Shown here: one piece after another, positions 53,284 to 64,000 of the stretch
Numbering within the stretch: position 1 is the first letter of the stretch
How the letters are laid out: every line of letters starts with the position of its first letter
DNA from: Aralia elata
Lineage: Eukaryota > Streptophyta > Magnoliopsida > Apiales > Araliaceae
Length of the DNA stretch: 64,000 nucleotides
Assembly: GCA_034770075.1 (NCBI GenBank)
Contig: JAVJAP010000023.1
Span: 186,001-250,000 of the forward strand
Direction of reading: 5' to 3'
Program-made: the position numbers and the translations under genes
The notes under the pieces: model-generated
What the model saw: only the letters and a program-made list of their open reading frames with translations
Told to the model about the DNA's origin: nothing
Database searches by the model: none

Positions 53284-55840
53284 GAAAAGGATGTGTACAT
53301 TTCGTAGGGCTCCAAGTAGGGAAAGTTAGAGAGAGAAGGAGAGAAGCTCCTCCTTCTCTCTAGAACTTCTCCCCCCCTCTCCGCCAATACCCTCGTCCTT
53401 TTGTCAGGGCAACTTCCTTCTAGACTGCAAGTCTCCTTTATCTTCTCTATTCCACCAATTCGGCCCACCAATTCTTTCTGTCCTCTCTTTCACCTTAATT
53501 CCTCTGTTCGTTTTTGTGGTCTCTCCGGCAACCCAAATGACGAACTTCCCGAACAGCTGTTTTTGACCTATCTGTTGCCAAGTCCGAGGGCTAAGATGGT
53601 TGTGGTGCTTTCTGGTGAGCCTAATAGGGGGTACCATTGGTGTTTTGGGCATGAAGCTTTGATCTGGTTTGGGGATTTTTTGTGGGTAGGTTCTGGTGGT
53701 CTTGGATCTTAAAGAGTTTGTCCCACTTTAGGTTTTGGTTTATTGGTCTCTTTCATTTAAATCTGTTTGCTTTAGTTCAAATGGATTTATTTGATTTTCT
53801 GCCGACCTTGTCGGTGTTTTTTCATCGAAAATTAATTTTGTTTGCGTCAATCTCAAGATCTGGTTATTGTATGATGTTTTATGTTTGGCCGGATTCTGGG
53901 TTCTGACTGTGTTGGATTTGGGCTAGGATCTGTCGGTTCCTCTACAGCTAGATCAGGGCTAATTATGTTCTATCTGTGTTTGGCTGATTGGGTGTTTTCC
54001 TGAACTTCCCTTGATTCTGACCGTCCTTTACTCGGCCCACCCATTACTGGGTTGAGTCTCCGTTTTGGCTGTTTGGGTTGTGGGTTTGCTGTGTTGCTGG
54101 GTTGGGTCCTCTCCTCCACCACATCCTCCACTCTACGCTTCTCTATTGCACCCATCTCACCTCCCCTTCTTACGGCCCACCCGTTCTTCGGATCTGATCT
54201 AGATGGGACTTGGGTTGATTCGGTTTCGATAGGGTTGTAGTCTGCTGGCTGTCCGTGGTGGTGTTGTTCGGATCTGGATTTTTGCGCGATTCTTGCTCAT
54301 CCTTTTCTTAAATCAGATCTGTTTTGCTATTATTGGTTGCACCGTGTCCTCTTTGGGTCGTTGGGTTGCTGTCCTTTAATGTGTGTGCACTCAATTCAAT
54401 TTTATGTTTTATTGTTTGCTGTTTTTGATTTGTCCTTATTCAAGCTTGTTCTATTTATTTATCCTCCGCTTGGATTGTTGGGTCGGCATTTGTGCCGGTG
54501 ACTGCTGCGAACCAGCTGCATTTCTGCAGTCTTCGGTCACTGGGAAAATCGTTTCTGTTTTGGCCGTATTTTAAGATGCTTCTCGATGCTCTGTTTAATG
54601 AGTTTCTTTTTTTTTTTGCTAAATTTGTTTGTATATAAATATGCAAAAAACTAAAGATATTACAAGGAAGATCAAATCAGTCCTCTACTCCCGAGAGGGC
54701 TAAAGCACCTAGATAACTAGGAAAAACTAAATGCCTAACCTAATTGAATTATACCTCACAACCCGAGGCTAGGCAAAAGAAATCAGCTAAAATAAAACCC
54801 AAACTAATGAGATATTTAGCAACAACAAATAGGACCACAGGTTGAAAAAAAACACTAGAAAATATGCCTAAAAAGGCAGAAAATTTTCAGCAATAGCTCC
54901 AACCGGTGCGGGACCCCATTGCCAAAAACCATTTCAGATTGTCGCCAAAGTGAAAATCAGCAAAATAAACCCATCACAAGAGCATGACCACGCAAATGTT
55001 GTTGAGACAGCAAACCCACCAAACCAGATCAGCATTTAATCATGCTCACGGGGGGAGAAACTCCAACAATTGGGTCCACAAATTTAAAATCAGCCTAATT
55101 GTGCAGTGGGACCCGATTGTAAGAAAGCCCAATTAAAGCAGCATACAATCACAAGGGCCCAAGAGCAAACATGATCCGCAATGTGAAAAGAGGCGGGCCC
55201 CAACAACGGATCAGCTGGTCCAAACCGTGAACTTTCCAGCCCATGAAGCTGAACAAACAGACCCACGTGAGCCTGAAAGTCCCAATTCATGTGCGCACCA
55301 ACCACCGTGTTTAATCAGTTTCCATCCATGGTGATCGATGGTCTGTTTGGGTACCTGATTTCCGGTGGGTTTTTGCCGGGTTCTTGGGGCCTTCGCCGGC
55401 ATGTTCTAGACCATGTGCTGTCCCCAAGTGGTTTTCTTTGTTACCAGCTGTTTGTGGGTTGTTGTGCCCACGTGGGCTGGCTTTCTCATGACTGATGTTG
55501 GTGACTTTTGGGGGTCCCACTTGCTGCCTTGTGATTTCAAATTTGAATGTTGTTATTGGTTTCATTTGGGCCCTCTGTTTTAGCCGCGTGGTCTGCCCAT
55601 CTGTTTGGCTCATTGTCTGTGGTTTTATGTAACTAAAATGTCTCCTTTGATAATTTAGTTGTTTCTATTTACCTAGCCTCGGGGTGTGAGGATATATGTA
55701 TTTAGGTTAGGTACTTAATTTCCTAGGCTTATTTAGGTGTTTTAGTCTTCTCGGGAGAAGAGGACTATGATGCGATCTTCACTATAATATCTTTAGTTTA
55801 TTGCAATTTAATATACAAACAAATTTAGCAAACAAAAAAA
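53284..55840 (+). mobile_element. Outer non-coding retroposon (LINE-related) with nested inverted relative
   Basis: Flanked by the target duplication ACTAAAATG (53275-53283 and 55841-55849) and ending AAATTTAGCAAACAAAAAAA. The ending resembles the 3' ends of the LINE at 15540 and the retroposon at 60940. No ORF2-like domain is visible. The left part (CT-rich, then T/G-rich with many GATCTG phrases) looks like a plant LINE 5' UTR. It may be an internally deleted or non-autonomous LINE. The inner element at 54607-55307 interrupts it. Confidence 0.7.
54607..55307 (-). mobile_element. Inner retroposon, minus orientation, same 3' family
   Basis: Flanked by a 15-bp duplication TGTTTAATGAGTTTC (54592-54606) and TGTTTAATCAGTTTC (55308-55322) with one mismatch. 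It starts with a T-run (poly-A on the minus strand) followed by the reverse of ATTTAGC. Its first 190 bp match, in inverse, the 3' end of the outer element (about 55650-55835), so the two are relatives in opposite orientation. No coding region is visible. Confidence 0.8.
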
Positions 55841-58800
55841 ACTAAAATGAAGTAATAGGACTTCTAATCACCTCTTTCTTTGACAATTTGAAGGAACGAA
55901 TGAAACAATAAGGTCTCCATAAATCATGACTTGTGTGAGATGTACACATCATTTTGAACGCGATAGTGATGGGATTGCACCTTTGGATGCTAATCCAACT
56001 AAAACGAAGTAATAGGACTCCTAATCACCTCTTTCTTTGACAATTTGAAAGAACGAATGAAACAGTAAGAAGGTCTCCCTAAATCATGACTTGTGTGAGA
56101 TGTACACATCGTTTTGAACGCGATAGTGATGGGATTACTCCTTTTGATGCTAATCAAACTAGAACGAAGTAATAGAACTGACCTCCTTATTTTATAATTT
56201 GAAAGAACTAATGAAACAATAAGTAGGACTCCCAAAATCATAACTTGTGCGAGATGTACACTTCGTTTTGAACGCGATAGTGATGAGATTGCTCTTTTTG
56301 ACGCTAATCAAACTAGAACGAACTAATAGGACTGCTAATCACCTCTTTCTTTGACAATTTGAAGGAACGAATCAAACAATAAAAAGGTCTCCTGAAATCA
56401 TGACTTATGTGAGATGTACACATCATTTCGAACGCGATAGTGATGGTATTACACCTTTTGATGCTAATCAAACTAGAACGAAGTAATAGGACTCCTAATC
56501 ATCTCTTTTTTGACAATTTGAAGGACTAATTAAACAATAAGAAGGTTTCCCTAAATCAAGTCTCCTGTGAGATGTAAGCATCGTTTTGAACGCGATAGTG
56601 ATGCGATTTTCTCCTTTTGATGCTAATCAAACTAGAACGAAGTATCACCTCTTGCTTTGACAATTTGAAGGAACTAATAAAACAATAAGAAAGTTTCCTA
56701 AAATCATGACTTGTGTGAGCTGTCCACATCGTTTTGAACGCGATACTAATGGGATTGCTACTTTTGATGCTAATCAAACTACAACGAAGTAATAGGACTT
56801 CTAAGCACCTCTTTCTTTGACAATTTGAAGGAACGAATGAAACAATAAGGTCTCCCTAAATCATGACTTATGTGAGATGTACACATTGTTTTGAACGCAA
56901 TAGTGATAGGATTGCTCCATTTGATGTTAATCCAACTAGAACGAAGTAATAGGACTCCTAATCACATCTTTCTTTGACAATTTGAAGGAACGAATGAAAC
57001 AATAAGGTCTCCGTAAATCATGCCTTGTTTGAGTTGTACACACCGTTTTGAACGCGATAGAGATGGGATTGCTCTTTTTGATGCTAATCCTACTAGAACG
57101 AAGAAATAGGACTCCTAATCAACTCTTTCTTTGACAATTTGAAAGGATGATTGAAACAATAAGAAGGTCTCCCTAAATCATGATTTGTGTGAGATGTACA
57201 CATCGTTTTGAACGCAATAGTGATGGAATTACTCCTTTTGATGCTAATCAAACTAGAACGAAGTAATAGGACTAACCTCTTTATTTTACAATTTGAAAGA
57301 ACTAATGAAACAATAAAAAGGTCTCCCTAAATCATAACTTGTGCGAGATGTACACATCGTTTTGAACGCAATAGTGATGGGATTACTCTTTTTGACGCTA
57401 ATCAAACTAGAACGAACTAATAGGATTGCTAAACACCTCTTTCTTTGACAATTTGAGGGAACAAATCAAACAATAAGAAGGTCTCCCTAAGTCATGACTT
57501 GTGTGAGATGTACACATCGTTTCGAACACGATAGTGCTGGTATTACTCCTTTTGATGCTAATCAAACTAGAACAAAGTAATAAGACTCCTAATCACTTGT
57601 TTTTTGACAATTTGAAGGAACTAATTAAACAATAAGAAGGTCTCCCTAAATCAAGTCTCGTGTGAGATGTAAGCATCGTTTTGAGCGCGATAGTGATGTG
57701 ATTGCCTCTTTTTGATGCTAATCAAACTAGAACGAAGTATCACCTCTTTCTTTGACAATTTGAAGGAACTAATAAAATAATAAGAAAGTCTCCTAAAATC
57801 ATGACTTGTGTGAGATGTGCACATCGTTTTGAACGCGATAGTGATGGGATTGCTACTTTTGATGCTAATCAAACTACAATGAAGTAATAGGACTCCTAAT
57901 CACCTCTTTCTTTGACAATTTGAAGGAACGAATGAAACAATAAGAAGGTCTCCCTAAATCATGACTTATGTGAGATGTACACATCGTTTTGAACGCGATA
58001 ATGATGGGATTGCTCCTTTTGATGCTAATCCAACTAGAACGAAGTAATAGGACTCCTAATCACCTCTTTCTGTGACAATTTGAAGGAACGAATGAAACAA
58101 TAAGGTCTCCGTAAATAATGACTTGTTTGAGATGTACACATCGTTTTGAACGCGATAGTGATGGGATTGCTCCTTTTGATGCTAATCCTACTAGAATGAA
58201 GTAATAAGACTCCTAATCACCTCTTTCTTTGACAATTTGAAAGAACGAATGAAACAATAAGAAGGTCTCCCTAAATCATGACTTGTGTGAGATGTACACA
58301 TCGTTTTGAACGCGATAGTGATGGGATTACTCCTTTTGATGCTAATCAAACTAGAACGAAGCAATAGGACTGACCTCTTTATTTTACAATTTGAAAGAAC
58401 TAATGAAACAATAAGGTCTCCCTAAATCATAACGTGTGCGAGATGTACACATCGTTTTGAACGCGATAGTGATGGGATTACTCTTTTTGACGCTAATCAA
58501 ACTAGAACGAACTAATAGGACTGCTAATCACCTCTTTCTTTGACAATTTGAAGGAACAAATAAAACAATAAGAAGTTCTCCCTAAATCATGACTTGTGTG
58601 AGATGTACACATCGTTTCGAACGCGTTAGTGATGGTATTACTTCTTTTGATGCTAATCAAACTAGAACGAAGTAATAGGACTCCTAATCATCTCTTTTTT
58701 TACAATTTGAGGGAACTAATTAAACAATAAGAAGGTCTTTCTAAATCAAGTCTCGTGTGAGATGTAAGCATCGTTTTGAACGCGATAGTGATGCGATTGC

Positions 58801-59489
58801 TCCTTTTGATGCTAATCAAACTAGAACGAAGTATCACCTCTTTCTTTGACAATTTGAAGGAACTAATAAAATAATAAGAAATTCTCCTAAAATCATGACT
58901 TGTGTGAGATGTACACATCATTTTGAACGCGATAGTGATGGGATTGCTACTTTTGATGCTAATCAAACTACAACGAAGTAATAGGACTCGTAATCACCTC
59001 TTTCTTTGACAATTTGAAGGAACGAATGAAACAATAAGGTCTCCCTAAATCATGACTTATGTGAGATGTACACATCGTTTTGAACGCAATAGTGATTGGA
59101 TTGCTCCTTTTGATGCTAATCCAACTAAAACGAAGTAATAGGACTCCTAATCACATCTTTCTTTGACAATTTAAAGGAACGAATGAAACAATAAGGTCTC
59201 CGTAAATCATGACTTGTGTGAGATGTATGCATCGTTTTGAACGCAATAGTGATGGGATTGCTTCTTTTGATGTTAATCCAACTAGAACGAAGTAATAGAA
59301 CTTCTAATCACCTCTTTCTTTGACAATTTGATAGAACAGATGAAACAATAAGGTCTCCCTAAATCATGACTTATGTGAGATGTACACATCGTTTTGAACG
59401 CGATAGTGATGGGATTACTCCTTTTGATGCTAATCAAACTAGAACGAAGTAATAGGACTGACCTCTTTATTTTACAATTTGAAGGAACT
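55841..59489 (+). repeat. Satellite array with seven-monomer higher-order repeat of about 1.095 kb
   Basis: Monomers of about 147-164 bp share GACTTGTGTGAGATGTACAC and TTTGATGCTAATCAAACTAG. Diagnostic variants recur in fixed order. CAAGTCTC-type monomers start at 56558, 57652 and 58748, that is 1094 and 1096 bp apart. Between 57652 and 58748 there are seven monomers, marked by CAAGTCTC, GCTACTTTTG with ACTACA, ACTTATG, CCGTAAATAATG, GATTACTCC with a short end, CATAACGTGTGCG, and TCGAACGCG. This is a true higher-order repeat. Confidence 0.92.
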
Positions 59490-60952
59490 GGGGTTCTATT
59501 GTTAACTATGTACTCCATTTGCCATCCTCTAAGCTGAGGTGCTCTATTCTATCCCTTGGGCTGGCTGCAACTGTTTATTTCATTTGGAGAGAGCGGAATG
59601 CTAGATGCCATGGCGAGCCTTCTACACCTGCTGCTTATCTGGGGCATAAAATTCTGCATTTTATTAAGTGCCGGCTCCACTCCTCTATTAGGTTTAGAAT
59701 GCAGACCGCTAGATTTAGTCATTTGATGCTCACTAATATAGTTTAGCCGCTTCTTGAGTTTTTGTTTACTAATCATTGTTTATCCTTTGATTTGGTTGTT
59801 GTGGTTGGTTTGGGTTGGTAAATGTCGGGGTGCTGGTGCCTCTTTGGGGCTGGTCTTGTGGCCCGGGTTTTGCTGCAGGTTGGTCTGCATGGTTGGATTT
59901 TGCTTGGCTACTGGTTGGTGCTGTTTTCTCTATTGTGTTCTGTTATGGGCATTGGGCTGTTGGCTGCTTCTTGTCCCATTATCTGCCCCTTGCTGTTCTC
60001 CTTGTTATTATTGGGTCTCTTGGAGGTCTGGGCTTTTGTTTTGGTTCTTGCTCTTGCTGGGTTTTGTTATTTTGTTCTTGATTTTGGTGCTGCTGTTTGG
60101 TCTTGTGGTTGTGGCTAGTGTTTAGCCTTTCTTGTGGAAGTGGTTGGTGGTTTCAGCTTTTGTGCTGCTGCTATTGGGTTCTATCAGGTGCTGCTGGTTG
60201 GTCTGATGGTTTGATTGGATGTTTTGGTTTCGTTGTGCTGCTGATCCTCTCCTGTGGTTTTGCTGATGGGGCCGGTGCAGCTGTTTTGCTTTGTGTTGTG
60301 CAGCTGGGTATGATGTGCTGCGTGTTAGCTTGCTTGCTGTTGTTGGTCGTTACCATCTTTGCTTTGGCCTCTGTTTTGTTTGTCTTTGGTTCTGTTTGTT
60401 GTTCCGTTGTTGCTCCTCGTCCTACTTCAGCTGGGTTGTTGCTGGGTTTTGGTCGTTTGGTTTGATTGTTTGGTTTGATGCTGGTGTTTTGCTGTTTGGT
60501 GCTGCAGTTGGTGTTACGGGTGTTGTTGTTGTAGGTTTTGGGCTTCTCGTGGGTCCAAGTGGCGCTACAAGTTTTCTTTCTTGCTATGGGCGATTTGCTG
60601 CTGGTTCTGCTTGTTTAGTAGTGTGTCGTTTGCTGGATGACTCGGTTTTGGTTGTGCTGGCTTGTTTGGTTTTGGTCTTTGTTTTGGGCTGCTGCTTTGG
60701 TGCTGTTGCGGGGCTGCTATGTTGTACAGCTGCTACTGATGTCATGTTGATGCAGCTGCTGGGTTGTTTTCATTTGGGTCGTCCCGTCTTGGCTAGTCTT
60801 CATTGATGTTTTATGTTTGTTTTGTTTTGGGCTTCTGCCTTGTTATCTTTTATTGTCCTGACATCATGGGGCCTGTCCTATGATTTCTATGCATTTCTTG
60901 ATTGGGGGTACATTCCTTTTCTCTTTAATACAATTTAAATTTAGCAAAAAAA
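59490..60952 (+). mobile_element. 5'-truncated LINE: ORF2 C-terminus and long 3' UTR
   Basis: The start is abrupt within satellite. The first 255 bp encode the end of a plant LINE ORF2 (SLGLAATVYFIWRERNARCH, ILHFIKCRLHSSIRF) with a stop at 59744. The remainder is a T/G-rich 3' UTR of about 1.2 kb ending ATTTAGCAAAAAAAA. Long plus-strand ORFs at 59754-60806 are low-complexity Leu/Cys/Gly/Val frames of the T/G-rich UTR and are not genes. No target duplication was found. The UTR differs from that of the LINE at 8410. Confidence 0.85.
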
Positions 60953-62833
60953 ATGAAGTAATAGGACTCCTAATCACCTCTTTCTTTGACAATTTGAAGG
61001 AACCAATGAAACAATAAGAAGGTCTCCCTAAATCATGACTTGTGTGAGATGTACACATCGTTTTGAACGCGATAGTGATGGGATTGCTCCTTTTGATGCT
61101 AATCCAACTAGAACGAAGTATGAAGGAACTAATGAAACAATAAGAAGGTCTACCTAAATCATAACTTGTGCGAGATGTACACATTGTTTTGTACGCGATA
61201 GTGATGGGATTGCTCTTTTTGATGTTAATCAACCTAGAACAAACTAATATGACTCCTAATCACCTCTTTCTTTGACAATTTGAAGGAACGAATGAAACAA
61301 TAAGAAGGTCTCCCTAAATCATGACTTGTGTGAGATGTACACATCGTTTTGAATGCGATAGTGATGGGATTACTCCTTTTGATGCTAATCAAACTAGAAC
61401 AAAGTAATAGGACTCCTAATCACTTCTTTTTTTGACAATTTGAAGCAACTAATTAAACAATAAGAAGATCTCCCTAAATCATGACTCATGTAAGATGTAA
61501 GCATCCTTTTGAACGCGACAGTGATGCGATTGCTCCTTTTGATACTAATCAAACTAGAACGAAGTATCACCTCTTTCTTTGAAAATTTGAAGGAACTAAT
61601 AAAACAATAAGAAAGTCTCCTAAAATAATGACTTGTGTGAGATGTACACATCGTTTTGTACGCGATAGTGATGAGATTGCTCTTTTTGATGCTAATCAAA
61701 CTAGAACGAACTAATAGGACTCCTAATCACCTCTTTCTTGGACAATTTGAAGGAACTAATGAAACAATAAGAAAGTCTCCTAAAATCATGACTTGTGCGA
61801 GATGTACACAACGTTTTGAATGCGATAGTGATGAGATTACTCCTTTTGACGCTAATCAAACTAGAACGAAGTAATAGGACTCCTAGTCACCTCTTTTTTG
61901 ACAATTTGAAGGAACTAATTAAACAATAAGAAGATCTCCCTAAATCAAGTCTTGTGTGAGATGTAAGAATCATTTTGAACGCGATAGTGATGCGACTGCT
62001 CCTTTTGATGCTAATCAAACTAGAACGAAGTATCACCTCTTTCTTTTACAATTTGAAGGAACTAATAAACCAATAAGAAAGTCTTCTAAAATCATGACTT
62101 GTGTGAGATGAACACATCGTCTTGAACGCGATAGTGATGGGATTGCTCCTTTTGATGCTAATCAAACTAAAATGAAGTAATAGGACTCCTAATCACCTCT
62201 TTCTTTTACAATTTGAAGGAACCAATGAAACAATAAGAAGGTCTCCCTAAATCATGACTTGTGTGAGATGTACACATCGTTTTAAACGCGATAGTGATGG
62301 GATTGCTCCTTTTGATGCTAATCCAACTAGAACGATGTATGAAGGAACTAATGAAACAATATGAAGGTCTCCCTAAATCTTAACTTGTGCGAGATGTACA
62401 CATTATTTTGTACGCGATAGTGATGGGATTGCTTTTTTTGATGCTAATCAAACTAGAACGAACTAATAGGACTCCTAATCGCCTCTTTCTTTGACAATTT
62501 GAAGGAACGAATGAAACAATAATAAGGTCTCCCTAAATCATGACTTGTGTGAGATGTACACATCGTTTTGAACGCGATAGTGATGGGATTACTCCTTTTG
62601 ATGCTAATCAAACTAGAACGAAGTAATAGAGTTAATCACTTCTTTTTTTGACAATTTGAAGGAACTAATTAAACAATAAGAAGATCTTCCTAAATCAAGA
62701 CTCGTGTGAGATATAAGCATCGTTTTGAGCGCGATAGTGATGCGATTGCTCCTTTTGATACTAATCAAACTAGAACGAAGTATCACCTCTTTTTTTGACA
62801 ATTTGAATGAACTAATAAAATAATAAGAAAGTC
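60953..62833 (+). repeat. Satellite array, right segment, irregular
   Basis: About twelve monomers. Some are shortened, reading GAACGAAGTATGAAGG where the usual linker is missing (61115 and 62335). Order is disturbed compared with 55841-59489, and the 1.095-kb unit is not kept. The last monomer breaks off at AATAAGAAAG. Confidence 0.88.
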
Positions 62834-63785
62834 CCCCTCTCTCCATTGTCTTCCACCTCCGGTCACCATCTCCACATCTGGCCCACCCATTCTCCCCTTT
62901 CCTCCCCCCTTCCCAGCCCACCATCTCTCCCTCTTCCTTTCCCACCAATCGCGGCTTACCTGGGTTCTGTGTTAGCTTTTTCGGCAGCTGTAAATGGGGC
63001 CTCCGAAAACCTCTTTTCCGATCTATTTTATGCAAAGTCCGATGGCTTATAGATCGTTGTGCTTTTCTGCGAGGTTAGTAGAGGTGTTGTCCTTGTGTGT
63101 TCTGGAGTTGAGAGTTATGATCTGATGTGGGGGGTTCTATTTTTGGATTGGGGGTTTAGATCTTAATGTTTTGTCTCGGTGCTGGATTGGAAGAGGTTTG
63201 CTCGATCTGGTTTATGTGTGCATATGGCTTATCCTGTTCATTAATCAGATTGTGTTGTCCTTTATCAGATTGCTTTTCATCTGGTTGGGTTGTTTGGATT
63301 TTATGGTTGTTCTTACCGAAAGTTGGTTCGGCTGCTCCTCCATCCTCCATCACCGCCTCCCCCTCTCTCCACCCGGCCCACCTGGATCCCCTCCTTCCCT
63401 TCTTTTACCCTTTGGCCCACCATATCTTCTTCTGGCTTAGAGGTTATGATCTGAAGTTGTAGTTATCTGGGGCTTATGGATTTGGGATTTCAAATCTTGG
63501 TGCTTTGTTGGGGCTGGGGTTTTGGATGATGGGTCCGTTCGGATCTGGTCTCCCTCCTACCAGATCTTGAACTTTATGCCGGTTTCTGGGGTCGCTTGAT
63601 TCCGGCGGTTTGTTTTCGCGAATGGTTTATCCGTGTTCTTTCTAATCTGGATTTTATGTTTATTGTCCATCTCTTTCATGTTCAATTTAGGATGATTTCA
63701 TCGATGTTTCCAGTTGTTCTGTGTGTCTCCCGATCTGGTTTCATGTTGTATTTATTGCCTTTATTAGTTCATGTTCAGATTTGGG
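62834..63785 (+). mobile_element. LINE 5' UTR-like sequence
   Basis: A CT-rich start (CCCCCTCTCTCC), then GGCCCACC phrases and T/G-rich sequence with GATCTG, resembling the beginning of the element at 53284. No convincing coding region is present. It continues past a SINE at the window edge, so its identity cannot be settled here. Confidence 0.45.
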
Positions 63786-64000
63786 TTTTTTTTTTTTTTT
63801 TTGTTAACCGTGGGTTTCCCGGACGCATCCGGACTAATCCCGCCGAACCCGGGTCAGCCTTTTCATACGGGTTTGCACCCGCGTCCCCGTGGCCACAGCG
63901 GAGCATTATTAGTGCCCCTCCAAGTGTTGCTAGTGGGAGTCGATCCTAAGTCGTCCGGGTTTACGGTTCGTTCCCAGGGCGGCTTGCACCACTGCGCCAC
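63786..64000 (-). mobile_element. SINE family 1 copy, cut by the window end
   Basis: The T-run (poly-A on the minus strand) is followed by the full family 1 body and head up to the reverse complement of GTGGCGCAGTGGTGCAAGCC. It is nearly identical to 6205-6418. The 5' end and left target duplication partner lie at or beyond the window edge. Confidence 0.85.

Noticed and set aside
54607..55307. Twin-priming inversion of a single LINE insertion as the cause of the inverted 3' ends
   Set aside because: The inner piece has its own poly-A tail and its own 15-bp target duplication, which twin priming would not give.
59754..60806. Long overlapping plus-strand ORFs rich in Leu, Cys, Gly and Val, resembling membrane proteins
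   Set aside because: They overlap in three frames and come from the T/G-rich 3' UTR of a truncated LINE. Hydrophobicity follows base composition.
50727..63035. Many minus-strand ORFs with ISIKRSNRITIAF and CFISSFKLSKKE, looking like a gene family
   Set aside because: They are the reverse frames of the satellite monomer, lie at every monomer, start and stop at monomer variants, and extend only where indels keep frame. There is no domain or gene structure.

Overview
The window is repeat-dense nuclear DNA of a flowering plant, probably a eudicot. The evidence is plant Ty3/gypsy elements, a plant L1-type LINE with a zf-RVT-like tail, tRNA-derived SINEs, a CACTA transposon carrying pieces of two plastid-protein genes, and Tat-type antisense genes. 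The species cannot be named. No intact single-copy host gene was found; nearly everything is a mobile element, a decayed copy, or satellite DNA.

Layout. 1-8117 is a mosaic of broken LTR elements: a truncated Tat-type LTR, an AT-rich block, an unassigned LTR, then a minus-strand gypsy copy (called A') with RT, protease, gag, PBS and LTR, whose LTR runs straight into the pol 3' end of another copy. 8118-62833 was originally one satellite array of 147-160-bp monomers, partly organised as a seven-monomer higher-order unit of about 1.095 kb. It has been opened by a LINE (8410-15554), a 33.5-kb nested gypsy element A (16857-50372), SINEs, two nested related retroposons (53284-55840) and a 5'-truncated LINE (59490-60952). 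62834-64000 is another retroposon-like sequence ending in a SINE.

Element A is the centre of the window. It has a 5-bp target duplication (CCTTT), but both of its termini are the same U5 end: the right-hand LTR is inverted and fused to a truncated gag. It later received a CACTA element in integrase (TSD AGG), a SINE in RT, and a complete 17.1-kb Tat-type element B (32486-49577, TSD CTCGC) in the gag zinc knuckle. A 4.37-kb tandem duplication then copied the A LTR/pol tail together with part of the CACTA element. The CACTA element carries exons of a PrmA-like methyltransferase and of a plastid nucleotide/PAPS carrier-like gene. Element B encodes gag-protease with a G-patch, a spliceable 168-bp intron, RT, two RNase H domains and integrase on the minus strand. 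On the plus strand, between integrase and the 3' LTR, it carries two antisense genes: a plant-mobile-domain protein and a DUF7745-like protein.

The most unusual signals are the two-U5 inverted-LTR structure of A; GC-rich palindromes repeated at 31-33 and 42 bp upstream of the TATA box in several different LTR families; and a short, frame-conserved, protein-like core inside every satellite monomer. All comparisons were made by eye.
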